DNA of 64,000 bases, taken from assembly GCF_029784165.1 (NCBI RefSeq), contig NC_073695.1, forward strand, positions 205,997,281 through 206,061,280, given 5' to 3'. Shown piece by piece: positions 22,092 to 33,570 of the stretch. The DNA comes from Wyeomyia smithii. Lineage: Eukaryota; Arthropoda; Insecta; Diptera; Culicidae. Every line of letters starts with the position of its first letter. Position 1 is the stretch's first letter. Made by a program: the position numbers and the translations under genes. The notes under the pieces are model-generated. The model made no database searches and was not told the DNA's origin. It saw only the letters and a program-made list of their open reading frames with translations.

Positions 22092-22240
22092 AGGCCTGAA
22101 ACATGCTGAACGCCAACGCGAGCGATCGGGCGAGATTCTTGCCATAGGTTAATGAACAGCCGTAAGTAGAGCTGTTCATTAACCTACGGCAAGAATCTTG
22201 TCCGATCGCTCGTGTTGGCGTTCAGCATGTTTCAGGCCTT
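22092..22240. repeat. Palindromic MITE, copy 2
   Basis: Same family as 198-343. Arms run AGGCCTGAAACATGCTGAAC ... GTTCAGCATGTTTCAGGCCT and keep the GATCGGGCGAGAT and GGTTAATGAACAG blocks. The few unpaired central bases are in the opposite orientation to copy 1. Confidence 0.8.
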
Positions 22241-23211
22241 ACTAGTTTCTTTTATCTCCAATTCATCCGGTTCGCTCATCCAATTCGCTCGTTGTATGCA
22301 TACGGAGTAAAGAAAAAATATGACAAGAGCTGCCAATCAGCAATTTTCCCATCATACAGTATGCAAACGTTGATGATTTCAAAGATGCGTCTGGAAATCA
22401 CATCACGATCTGCGTTAGAGAAAAACACAAACATTCGCTTTCTTGCAAGGTATCTACAACACACACTCTTTGGTTCATGAAAACTCATTTGGACCTATTT
22501 AAAGATACAAAACTTGTGCCTGTCTAGAACAGCATTCGCAACTCCGGCAACTCTGATCACACTGACAGTTGAGATTCTGATTATGTGTGAATAAGCGGGA
22601 CAGAAATAAACCTGATCGTTGCATCAATACAAATGCAGCGAGTAAAGTTTTGATTTACTTGCATGGGGGTTCTTGATTGTATGTTCACCGGCAGAAACTA
22701 CTTTTTGGTTATTACACTTTGTGTATAATGCGGGTCATAGAACACAAAAAGTAATAAAATGTTGCAATAAAGTAACAAAATCTTCCTCGTTTCTGCTGGG
22801 TGTACCAGTTACGATTCACAAGAGCTACGCAGATTCGCTGCCTCACGAAAACTCCATCAGAGAGACTGCCACAGTGTCTGTTGAATTTGTAGAAGAGGTT
22901 AATATTGGGACTTAGGATAATAACTTAGGATCGTGATTGTCACCTAGTTTCCCCTGTATTCTGAATTTCATTTACTAATATTGCGCCTTCAATTAACTGT
23001 CCAGTAACTGTTGTTCCAAACTTCGAAACGAGGCCTAGTCAGATCGGACCGGATCAAAACCGGACTTTTGAAATAATTTGAGCTTCCGAAATCTGTACCA
23101 AATTTTCTCCCGAAAATCGTTCGCTGTTCAAATGGAAGGAATAATATTGCGTGATGTATAATTGTCATACATTCAATCCACTCAATTTTCAGGCGAGTTT
23201 TCCGGTCACCC
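22241..23211. other. Non-coding DNA, no identified feature
   Basis: Small frames at 22276-22488 (minus), 22292-22480 and 22673-22915 (plus) give translations I cannot assign. No repeat boundaries seen. Confidence 0.35.
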
Positions 23212-23372
23212 AGCTAGTCCTTGAGGTACGATGCTGGACAAGACAGTCGTATGTTTGAACTCTGGTTAACGAGAGACTGTTTCTTCAAGCAGAATCGTAG
23301 CGCTAGCCCAGCAATTGTCCTGTACATTAACAGTTGGTGACAAAATCGATTTCAAATAAACAGACCAGTACG
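23212..23372 (+). repeat. tRNA-derived SINE, copy 1 (diverged)
   Basis: Collinear with the SINE at 39219: it shares CCTTGAGGTACGATGCTGG, GAGAGACTGTT, AATCGTAGCGCTAGCCC and a T/A-rich end. It is older than the other copies, with several indels, and its B box is degraded. Confidence 0.65.
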
Positions 23373-26300
23373 AGCCTTGGCTATAATTCTAGATCATAAG
23401 AAGCAGAAGAATCTCTGGTCAGTTTGCGTATTAATAAAAAAAATTTTGAACAAATTTTACAATTTTACCAATATCACATTTAAGGTCAGTGTTCCAGTGT
23501 TCAGTGTGTTCCAGAAAACAAGCAGCATTCAAGTCCAATGTTCAATACGTACTGTTTTTGTAGAAAAACAATCAAAAACTGAATCACTCATCTCATCTCA
23601 CTTGAATTGTGAAACTTGGCCAGCAATCCGAGTTTTATCGGCCTACATCTGGATGGCTTCTAACCGAAAGTGTCTGTTTTCAGCTGTTGAAAAAGCAAAG
23701 AGCGCAACGACAGTAAATATTTATACCACAACAAAGCCACCTGAACAACTTCTCATTCCACTTGTGCAGCCGCCCATCATCGCCATCGTCACTGTCTAAC
23801 GGCCGTACGTACGGTGCTTTGCTTTGCTTGCGACTCTCCTTCGAGCTCGGCAGGATGGAAAACTACGCGAGAAAAAAGAAAAGCTAAAATAAAGACACCA
23901 CAAACGAAAAGCATCGAAACGGCCACGCGGCGCGGCATTCAAAATGCAATCCCACAAAGCTAACTCCGGCGCGCGGAACTTGTTTTCGGTTTTTCGGCAA
24001 ATCGACTGGAGAAAAAATTGCACCTGGCCAACCAGCCGACTCGAGTGCATCCTTTCAGCAACAACAATATCATCCGTACACGGTCGGCATTCGAAACAAG
24101 CACTTGGCTTATCTGCGGCCGATGAGAGTGAAATAAAAAGCCTATCCGGCATTCAGTTGTGTTTATCTTGCACCACTGAAACTTGCCGAATCGTTATCCA
24201 TCGCACAGTGGATGCGGGGTTTGGGTTGATGCGGCAGGAAACATGATGATTGTTATTTGTATAAGAAAATATATGCTTTGTCCACTAGGTTAAAATTTCC
24301 TTTTTATCCACACTATCGAGATAAAAGTTTCTAACGCCAGCATGAAGATATTATTTTTGAAGCCAACAGTGCTTAATCTAAAGCCGCCAATGATGATGTC
24401 CGTTGTGGTTCTTTGTTTTCCAAACACGGGTGGACAAAGAATTCCTTGGTCGTGTTGTTTTCCTGTAAACAACTCGCTCTGAGCTTCCCAAGCAGCACGC
24501 ATTGTTGCAATGAAGCAAATGCAACCCTCAATGCAGCATTCAAATATTGTAATAAATCGCATCCGTTACTTTTATTCAACTTGTAAATAACCGAAAAAGC
24601 GCAGGAGGTGGAGCCTATATGCAACTAACAGTGCTATGTGAACCATCATCTGCATCGATAGCCGCTGCAGTATAGGAAGAAAAGAGAGGAGAATTAAAGT
24701 TAAGTTTGTTTACCTTTACTGTCATTACTCTTCGGTAATGGTGTCGCGAAGTTTAATATAACTACATACATTAAAAAAAAACCTCTAATATACCCAACTT
24801 TTTCTCTACTTACGCTTCTGATAAGTATGTTATTCTACCTGCGATTCAAAATTTACCGTGCAAAAAATGTTTTTACTTCGTAATTATTCACGCGCCTTTT
24901 ATAAAGTGTTGTAAAAGAAATTTTATGGTTAAAACTCGCCAAATTATAAACAATATTTTGGGAAACGATAGTTCAGAAAACCTTGCAGCAGTGTTAATCA
25001 TGCGGAATATGGAATAACAAAACCATGTTTCCAACAAAAATCATTTATCATTCGTTTATATTAGAGATGGCTGTTTACTGTGTGGTAATTTTAGCAAATA
25101 TCTGGTTCAACAAGATGTTGCTATACATTTTCATCACTAGTTTGCTTTCCTTTGAAAAAAACGTTTGTGAAACAACAATATGCAACATCATGTGACATTA
25201 TCGTTATTTAAAAGCATCATGAAATATGCAGTTGGAAATAGATTGCAGAAAACTATTAAGCAATTTCTAGTTTTCAGTTACAAGAATGATGCACGTAAAT
25301 AACAAAATGTTGCTAAATTCTTTTATATTTCTTCAGAGTAACCGAAAAAGTTTCTTGCACCGTTAAAAAGTTTTACAACAACAAATATTGAGTAGTCTCA
25401 TTTGAAAACATGTTGCAAGTGCTGCTTGGGTTATCAGTCGCCCGTATCCAGCATACAACCCAGGCATCACACCGTCAAGAAGAAGGCGAAAGCGCAAAAA
25501 TGCACTTTTAGTATCCTGGACAGGTTTAGCCGAAAAGGCAGACCCCAGAAAGTGCAGCCGAACGGCGTGGACAGCCAAAACGAAACGAACACAGAGGCAG
25601 AAATTCAATCAAAATCATAAAAAATATTGCACCTGCCGTCTGGCGCTGAAGCTACTGACCGGAGGAACCCAAAGGCGATGGCGATGCGATGGTGGCCAGT
25701 TGATTCAACATAATGATGCAGTGCAGTGCGGCCAGCGGTCGTCGGCAGCTGAGCAGCAACCGTACTTGCTTCAAAAAAAAAGTTACCAAGGTACCTCAAA
25801 CAAACAGAAAAAAGTAACGGCCCAAGAATCAAAACCGATCTCTAATTCGCAATTTGCTTTTTTACGACCGAAAGGAGCCATATTATAAACAACCTTGGTG
25901 GGAAGGAGCGAAGTGTTGATTTTTGAGTACGCAATCTCACAAAAATAAATTGTGATGCTGTAAACCTTGAGTGGCAGGTGTAAATTATTGCCGATAACGT
26001 ATCTAGTCGAAAAAATTCGACTGCCCGTTGTTGCAAAGATGAAAGAGACATAACATAACCAAAGCAATAAGTGAAGTGAATGTGCATGAGAAACAGTTTC
26101 TAAAATTTGTAGTTTAGTGAGATCAGATAAAGAACTGTAACTAATTTCATGTGACGTATCAACTAAAACATTTGTATTCCAACTTCAAACGGCAAAATAA
26201 TTAGACGCGACTAGCTCTGATTGTAAAAAAACATAATAGGCTCAAAAAGGCGTTTTATTTTTATCAGAACTGCATGCTTAATTTTTTTTTTTTTTTTCAA

Positions 26301-26929
26301 GTGTTACCATTCCTAAGACATTGCGGATATTAAAAGAACCGAAATATCAAAATAAAATATTGAATATCAAAATTTTACCTCCGATCAACTTTTGGCATAT
26401 ATTTTTCAAGATTAATGTAACCAACTAAGAAAGAAGACAAAAAAAATTGATTGGCCAAAAAAAATTATCACACAGTTAGAAAAAAAATGATAGAATTTAT
26501 GTTGAATCTTATAAAAAAAATTGCCTCCATCGCCTATGATAGAAAATTCCATAAAATGCCACGCAACTTTGAACTTAATTTTCAAACAAAATCGTGGTTT
26601 GGAAGCAACTGGTATTCAAATTCGAAAATAATGTACGTAACGTGTAATATTCAGAAATTTTTACTTTGTAGAGATTGGAATCTTTCACAAAAAATACATT
26701 CCACAAGGAGATAAACTAAGAAATAGAAAGTATAGACGATACATCACCTTTCGTTGATAGGCCTCTAAATGAGACAGATTTATTTTGAATGAAAATTTTT
26801 AATATAAACTGTAAAACCGGCGTTTGATTCACGTGGAGAATAATACCAAGTAATTATTTAGCTAAGGCTAATATTTGCGAAGCAGATAGGAGTAAATCCT
26901 GGAGTCAGATACAGTCCAGAGTTAAGTTC
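23373..26929. other. Non-coding DNA with GC-richer islands
   Basis: No recognised gene. 23580-24250 and 25400-25780 are richer in GC and may be unique host DNA. Opposing frames of 100-140 codons at 23377-23799, 23796-24152 and 23944-24246 overlap one another and show no known domain. A 17-18-base T-run lies near 26281. The remainder is AT-rich. Confidence 0.35.
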
Positions 26930-27419
26930 CTGCTTCTCCTTCTTCAACCATCAGGACCCATTGATTGGTGATTTTGCAACATCTATTCGCGTTGCTAGGA
27001 AGCAAAAGATCAGAGGAGCTAGAAGATGTGACACCACGATCGTCGAGGGGAGCAAGAGAGAAATTGTGCAGAATGGACAAACTATGGATCGTACTTTGCA
27101 CTAGGTGAAAAAAGCTTGTAAAAACTGAAAAATCTCAAAGCCACTGGGAAAACGGCTTACCTAGTCCCACAAACTCGGAAGAAACCACATCCGCTACCGT
27201 CGCCCGCCACGATATGATCTGGAGCGACTTGAACTCCCCGAAGTCGCTACTGAGTACGCGCCTTGAGACAGTGTTGCTAAATGAGAGAGAGCTTAACGGA
27301 GCCTCATCCCCAAGACCCATCTTTTCCGGGAAAAAAAAGCGTCGTTTGGAAGAGCTGGAGTGTGAAGAAACAATTAGCTGTATCGTTCTCAAGAAACACG
27401 TAGATTTTACAATAAACTA

Positions 27420-28774
27420 AACACAGCCACGAGCTGAAATGTGTCGGGATAAAAATGGAGGAATCTCGACGGAAGAACGTTAGGTGATCGACAGGTTGGA
27501 GCAGCACTACAATGAACACCTGAATGACGCAGATGCAGAAGACTTTTATGGTGGGAGGAGCACAGCGCATGGAGTAGACATATCGCCCTCACGATAAGTA
27601 AAGTTAACGATGCTATCGAGCAGCTCAAGAACAACAAATCAGCTGGAAAGGAAGGCGGCCCCGATAGGTTGGTTCCTGTCTGCAACTACTGGAGGAGTGG
27701 AAAGACGGAGTAATATGCTCAATATTAAGCAGGACAACAAGTTGGAATGTGAGAACTACCGAGCTACCGAGCAGAACTACCACGATTTTCAATGCAGCCT
27801 GCGCTCTTCCAGATCATCTTTCGCCGTCTCGCGGCGCTGCCATGAAGATTTGTGGGAAGTTATCATGCCGGTTATGTGTATGGGCGATCGAAAACGGACC
27901 AAATTTTTACGCTGTGGCAGATCCTCCAAAAGTGCCCTGAATACCAATAGAGCTCACACAGACAGTAGCGTAGTGATCAACGGAGATGAGTTCGAGGTGG
28001 TTGACGAATTTGAGTACCTCGGATCATTGGTAACGTCAGACAACAACTGCAGCAGAGAAATCCGCAGACGTTTTGTATCTGGAGCCTACTACTGACTCCA
28101 TAAGATGTTGAGGTCTAGCAAACTTCGCCCCCGTACCAAGTTCACTATGTACAAGACGCTCATAAGACCGGTAGGATAATGCTCAAGGAGGACGTGTAAG
28201 CACTAACCGTTTTTGAACGACGTGTGCTTAGGACCATCTTTGACGGAGTATGTGAGGATGCCGTATGGAGGCGAAGAACGATCCACGAACTGGCGCAACT
28301 CTACGGCGAGCCCAGTATCCAAAAAGTCGCTTAAACTGGAAGGGTTCAATGGGCGGGGCATGTTGTAAGAATGCCGTACAACAATCCCACAAAAATGATG
28401 TTCAATTGTTCACCTATCGACAGATCCTTGACAAGTTTAGCGAACACAACTTGCTGACTCATATACTTTTAGATTTCAAGGCGTCGTACGATTCAATGAA
28501 ACGCAAGGAGCTGTGGCAGACAAACAAAACTGATTAAGCCAAAACGTGCGATTCCTGACGGTTTCACATCAAGCGTCAGAACAACTGGCTAACTTCAGAT
28601 GCGTTTGCGACGTTGGGTGGTCTGAAGCTACGGGAAGGGCTCTCGAACTTGATGTTCAACATAGCCTTGAAAGGTGCGGAACAAGGGGGCAGGAGTGTGA
28701 AAGAGCGGTACCATATCCAAAAAGTCTCACATGAATCTAACCTACCTTTGCGGAAGACATCTGTATAATCGGTG
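27420..28774 (+). pseudogene. RTE-like LINE debris, rearranged
   Basis: Fragments of one LINE type in scrambled order. 27440-27660 encodes the pre-RT region ending in INDAIEQLKNNKSAGKEGG-like sequence. 27950-28370 is the C-terminus (NGDEFEVVDEFEYLGSLV, ERRVLRTIFDG, GRVQWAGHVVRM, with shifts). 28390-28530 is RT motif A (YRQILDKFSEHNLLTH, LLDFKASYDS). 28640-28770 is motif B/C, ending in FAEDICIIG where FADD-type residues are expected. These phrases are typical of RTE-like elements in insects, but clade assignment is from memory. It is cut at 28774 by a LOA-like LINE. Confidence 0.65.
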
Positions 28775-28891
28775 TTTTTTTTTTTTTTTTTTTTGATATC
28801 CTGTATGCCTGAGGAGCACTGAGTACTGAAATACCACTGCGACAGTCTTGCTGATTATCTTTTGTGGCTGGCCCCGATTGCTGTGCACAGG

Positions 28892-29212
28892 TTACGGATT
28901 GCTCGTACTCATTGATGGAGTAGAACTGTTTTGTTGTAAACCTGTACCCCAATTAGGTACAACATAGTTGATGAAACTAATGACCTGCTTGGGATTAGAG
29001 CTCCATAATTGGTATGGAGTTAAAAAGTAGCTTCCTAAGAAGTTATACCTAGAAGAAGCAAGAGCTCCGCAAGAGCAAAGCAAATGCACTGAACTCTCTG
29101 GTTCAGATTTGCAGAATCGACAGGTGTCGTTCAACACAACACCGATTTTCTTCAAATGATAAAAAAACGGAAAAGTGTCCGGTAAGAAGTCCCGAGATTC
29201 TCCGTAGTTCAT
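28892..29212 (-). pseudogene. LOA-like element C-terminal zinc motif
   Basis: Encodes CRFCKSEPESSVHLLCSC, a C-x2-C-x8-H-x4-C pattern found at the end of LOA/R1/I-type polyproteins, followed by the NPKQVISFINYV segment. It is in a different frame from the RNase H part, so at least one frameshift separates them. Confidence 0.7.
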
Positions 29213-29297
29213 TACGATTCAGACTAAGTAACTTTCTGGCGGTTCCGGGGTTCGGATAGATTAACTTTTTAGCTTGTCTAAAACCCTGTACCTGTTG

Positions 29298-29750
29298 CTA
29301 TTGGTATGCCATTTCTAGCCTTTCCCAAGTTAGTAGTTCGCTTTTGGTAGCGGAATTGGACGTACCCAGAAACGGTTCGGGGTCAATAAACCGCTGAGCT
29401 GATCCCTGTCTTGCTAGGTAGTCAGCTTGTTTATTACCCTCGACTCCGCAATGTCCGGGCACCCAAAACAGAAAAAAATGAGTTCTGCCGGGAGAGTTCC
29501 CGTAGAGTTTCAATGCAATCCCAAACAAGTTTGGAAGCTCATTTGACGGACTTGAGTGCTAGTAATGATGCTTGACTGTCCGAGAATATACCGATTTTCG
29601 CATGTCTGTAGTAGCGTTTCAGACATATTTCTGCGCAGATATATATGGCATATACCGCTGCTTGAAAAATGGTGGGCCATTTTCCCAGGGAAAACGTTTC
29701 CCTGATACCGGGTCCGTATATAACGGATCACGTTAGGGATCCCATTTTCG
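29298..29750 (-). pseudogene. LOA-like element RNase H domain
   Basis: Contains FFLFWVPGHCGVEGNKQADY, the conserved RNase H C-part with its His and Asp, then the downstream ARQGSAQRFIDPEPFLGTS linker. The N-part of the domain (from about 29750) is spread over two frames. In the family this activity removes element RNA during reverse transcription. Confidence 0.75.
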
Positions 29751-29897
29751 AGCCATCCGTATAAAAACTGACGATGTCAGGTGGAAGATTGGGCCCTCCA
29801 ATGTTCCACATAGAGCGGTTTGTTTCCATCACTCTATACGAAATATCCATGTTGGTCCTAACGTCCATCCAGTCGGAGACTGTAGTTAATAGCGGAG

Positions 29898-30999
29898 TTA
29901 GTTTGAACTCCCTAAGTATGCGAAGGTGGCCGGTCTCCTTCGAGTATAGTTATCCTCCTTTGCAACCTTAGAGCGCCAGGCTCTGCTTCCTTTTTCACAT
30001 GAAGATGTGGAGGCAGTAGGCAGAGTATTGCTTCCATGGCTGCAGTTGGAGTTGTTCGCATAGCTCTGGTAACCGAAAGACATGCAAGTCTTTGAACTTT
30101 TTTGAGTTTTGCTTGCGCAGTCACTTCGTTCACGTTAGGCCACCACACAATGGCAGCATAGGTGATTCTTGGTCGGGCAATAGTCTTGTAAGAAAAAAAT
30201 TGCCGAAATTGCTTTCTTAGCGGCATGATCCAGTTGTGCAGACCAGTTCAGTTACTTATCCAGAATAATTTCTAGGTATTTGACTTAATTGCTGAAACCC
30301 AGTCTAACTCCATTCAGTGTTGGAGGAGTGATGAAGATCTTCCTTCGTCTACTGAATGGAATTCGGACTGTTATTAAGGTGTTTATGTTAAGACCCTCCT
30401 GTAGACACCATAACGTGGTGGCATCCAGAGCAGCTTGCATTCGGCTCGACAGAGTTGCGTCGTGTTTACCTCTGACGATGAGGACGATGCCATCAGCGTA
30501 TCCAATGACATCGTATCCAAGCTGTGAAAGCTTATTGAGAAGTGCGTCGACAACTAGTGACCATAACAAGGGCGAGAGAACTCCTTTTTGCGGGCATCAC
30601 TTGATCACTGACATTGTTACAGACGAATCTCCCAAGGTTGCTGTAATCACTCTGCTAGAGAGCATTGCGTGTATCTAGCTCCTTGAAGTGTGGTCGATTC
30701 CCTTATTGGAGAGAGCCGTATTAATTGATGCAAAGGACGTGTTATTGAAGGCCCCTTCAATATCAAGAAAGGCACATAGTGCCGTCTCCTGATAAATCAG
30801 GGACTTTTCAATCAACGTCACTAAGCTGTGCAGAGCAGTTTCTGTTGACTTGCCGCTTTGATAGGCATGTTGGTTCCTATTCAGCGGGGAGTCTTTAAGA
30901 AATTCATCACGGGTATATTTATCCGTTATTTTCTCCATCAACTTGAGAAGTGATGAAGTCAAACTTATGGGTCTGAGAGTCTTAGGTAGGGTTTAATCC
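29898..30999 (-). pseudogene. LOA-like element reverse transcriptase
   Basis: RT motifs in order: KLMEKITDKY, NRNQHAYQSGKSTETALHSL, CAFLDIEGAFNN (motif A), and GYADGIVLIVRG where a YADD box is expected. The second catalytic Asp is replaced by Gly. The thumb follows (KTIARPRITYAAIVWWP). The reading frame is split into at least three segments (30962-30675, 30569-30285, 30226-29912). The element begins at the RPISLT motif because of 5' truncation. Confidence 0.75.
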
Positions 31000-31007
31000 A
31001 ATCGGTG

Positions 31008-31262
31008 TTAATTGTAATGCTGTGAAGAAGGCCCATCCGGCTCTCCGATGGTAAGCTGCGAGAATCGTTTTCACCATAAAGAATTTGTTAAACTTGGTAC
31101 ACTCGGAACGTGTCATAACGAGGTCGCGAGGTGAAGGCACGGCTTGCAGCAGTGAACAGGGCTTCTATGGGTTGCATAGCCAATTTCCTGCAGTCTATAG
31201 ATCCGCACGGAATTTGTACTTCATAGGACGCTAATCGTCCCGGTAGCGCTCTACGGATATAA
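31008..31262 (+). pseudogene. RTE-like LINE debris, right of the LOA insertion
   Basis: Weakly recognisable pieces of the RTE-type C-terminus, such as a GFYGLHSQF-like stretch and RTLIVPVALYGYKAWT near 31210-31260. These resemble the YKTLIRPVLYGHETW motif of the family. Probably the remainder of the LINE cut at 28774. Confidence 0.5.
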
Positions 31263-31399
31263 AGCGTGGACGTAGACAGGGGCCAATCGGTGAGCGCTTG
31301 GGATCAGTATTCAACAATACTTGGGATGTGGGTCAGGCTGTACGAAGTATCCAAATGCGCCAATATTGTTCTAAATGTATCCATTTTCAAGATACTTCA

Positions 31400-32340
31400 A
31401 ATTCAAATTGGTCAAAATAATAGTGATTCATCCCCCACATACCGTCCTTATTCGTGCCGCCAAAGACGTAGTTCGAAAACATCGAGAGTTCGCAGGTTCT
31501 TCTCTAGTAGTTTAAGTTACAACTCAGTTCCACCATGCACTTTGCTGTGGACTCAGTAATCTTCAACCCAACCTTTTCCAAGCTTGGAGCCTTAAATGTT
31601 CTGCCTACAACGTCCACGTCATCGGAAAAGTAGATAAATTGACTGGATAGGCGGTTGAAATGCTCCGTGAACGCAGTTCGTTGAATAACAACTTGTTGCG
31701 TGATATTGAACAACCTTCACCTTGCCAAAATTCCCTGCGGGATTTGAACGAACCAGGAAATTCACGCGAAATCGCTGGTTTCTTTCCGTCGTCATCTTGA
31801 TCAAGCGAGTCGGTAGTTTCAATCGTCGGTGATGTCCACGAAGTGCCATCCATCTATTACATGGTCGATTTGCTGTGCTGGAAGGAGGTACTACGTGCGG
31901 CAATTTTCTTGAAGGGGAAATTTTCTTGAAAGTCAAGATGTATTTGCAATTCTCCTCCAGACCGAACTCAGCTGTGCGGTAAAATCATCCTTGCCATCAT
32001 CGGTTGATTATGCTGACGTTAAAGAACCGGCCTACGATCCTCAATATTTGAGGATCGATCAGCCACTACGAAATCATCCGCTTTTGCTGCTGTACCCAGA
32101 TCGTGTGAATTGCCGCAGCTCTAGTGACCATTACTGTGACCATCCCGGAACATACGTACCGTACAATCTTTTCAGCACACCTCCTGAAGCGCTACGATGT
32201 CGAACTTGCGGTTCTTCCTTCTACTCATCAGCAAGTCGGGTGCTTCCGATAAAATTGAGGGATCGGCAGTTCCATTCGGGGAAACTCCGATTTGTTTTTA
32301 TTACTTGAGTCCATGCCGATTGTCCTAATCCGAATTTCTT
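31400..32340 (-). pseudogene. RTE-like LINE debris, minus strand
   Basis: From right to left: an APE endonuclease start (WNCRSLNFIGSTRLAD, then FDIVALQEVC, near 32290-32190), a weak NRWMALRGHHRR/NQIDHV-like part near 31860, and RT motif C reading YFSDDVDVVGRTF (31640-31600) with the following KITESTAKCMVEL. Internal parts of RT are missing and several frames are used. It lies in inverted orientation to the RTE debris at 27420-31262. Confidence 0.65.
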
Positions 32341-32757
32341 TGCTCCTCGTTCGTTGCTACGGTTTTTTTGCGATGCAATTTGTATGGGCCCGCGTAAAAA
32401 ACGACTTTTTTGCGTTGCAAATATAACAAAGAAAACCGTCCTTAAACGTTAAAACCTCGTATGAATATGATAGTGGCCAATATAGAGACCAAAATTCAAT
32501 ATTTCAAATTTTGAGTATTTACACCAAATATTGTGAATTTGTTTGAAAACTGCCGTGCAACTGGTGTGCTGTTTACATTAACCGTTGCGTAGTTTCAGTC
32601 AACGATCAATACGAAAAAGTGCCTATGCAAAATTGTAGCTCAAGCGCATAGCGAATAGCGACAAAGTTTTTAGAGCTAGGAAATAGAAAGCTTTTTTTTC
32701 TTTTAAATTTTTTTAACATTGAAAAACAAATCATTAGTAAACGTGCTATGTTTTCGC
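32341..32757. other. AT-rich spacer
   Basis: No gene seen. Contains a TTTTTTGCG/GCGTTGC imperfect inverted pair near 32365-32425 and a T-rich run just before the pogo-type element. Confidence 0.4.
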
Positions 32758-33570
32758 TACCGTCTGCCGGGGTGAGATTGTGCCAAAGATGAATACATTT
32801 TAGTTCCTTAGCTTGTAGTGTACATATTAAGGCAATGAGTTTGATCCAAATCACGTCAATCCACACTGAAATGTCTGAAACGACTGCCACAAATATGGTT
32901 GAGTTACAATAAATTATAATTTTGCTAAAATTAAATGAACTTTGGCCTAATCTCACCCCTTCTATGGGGTGAGATTGTGCCAAGAACAAAAAGTTGAATA
33001 TAATACCTGTTAAGTAAACAGTAGTGTATTTACGAATAATTCACATGAATAACATGATAAAACAGTAAGTATAGGGACGACCATAAACAACGTGGACCAT
33101 TAGGGCTGTAGGGGGTTGACCAGACACTACGTTTCATATGAATTATAGAAAACTGTATGACTGTATCAAATCGATATCTGGAGTAACCAGCTATGAGAAC
33201 ATGGCTTATGGACAGTCTTTATACACATAGTGGCGTCTCCAGGTAGCTTAGAAAGGGAAAATGTTAGGACATAAAGCCTGAAAAGACTTTTCGTTTGAAT
33301 TATTATGTGTCATTGACCACTGTATATTCCATTGGAGATCTCGGAAACAGCGCGAAACGTTCCCACAACCCTCCTCCCTCGCTTCAAAAGTCATCAGTTT
33401 ATTTAGAATAGGTGTGCAAAATTTTGTTACATTTCATAAGTAATATCAGTCATTTTAAATTTCCATCTAACAGTTGTTAGCTTACTGTTCTTAAGCTTCT
33501 AGTCATTATTTCAAATACTACCATAGCTAGACAACACACCCTATGTAAACAATGCGAGTGTTTTGGTGTA

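Larger units (their letters stand above)
28775..30999 (-). mobile_element. LOA/I-group LINE with RNase H, 5'-truncated
   Basis: Minus-strand LINE. Its poly(A) tail is the 20-base T-run at 28775-28794. AATCGGTG occurs directly outside both ends (28767-28774 and 31000-31007), giving an 8-bp TSD. RT is followed by RNase H and a terminal zinc motif, as in LOA elements such as mosquito Lian. It is truncated within RT, inserted into RTE-like debris, and carries many frameshifts. Confidence 0.75.

Noticed and set aside
23796..24246. Opposing 118- and 100-codon frames
   Set aside because: They overlap on opposite strands and neither resembles a known protein; GC-rich sequence lacks stops by chance.
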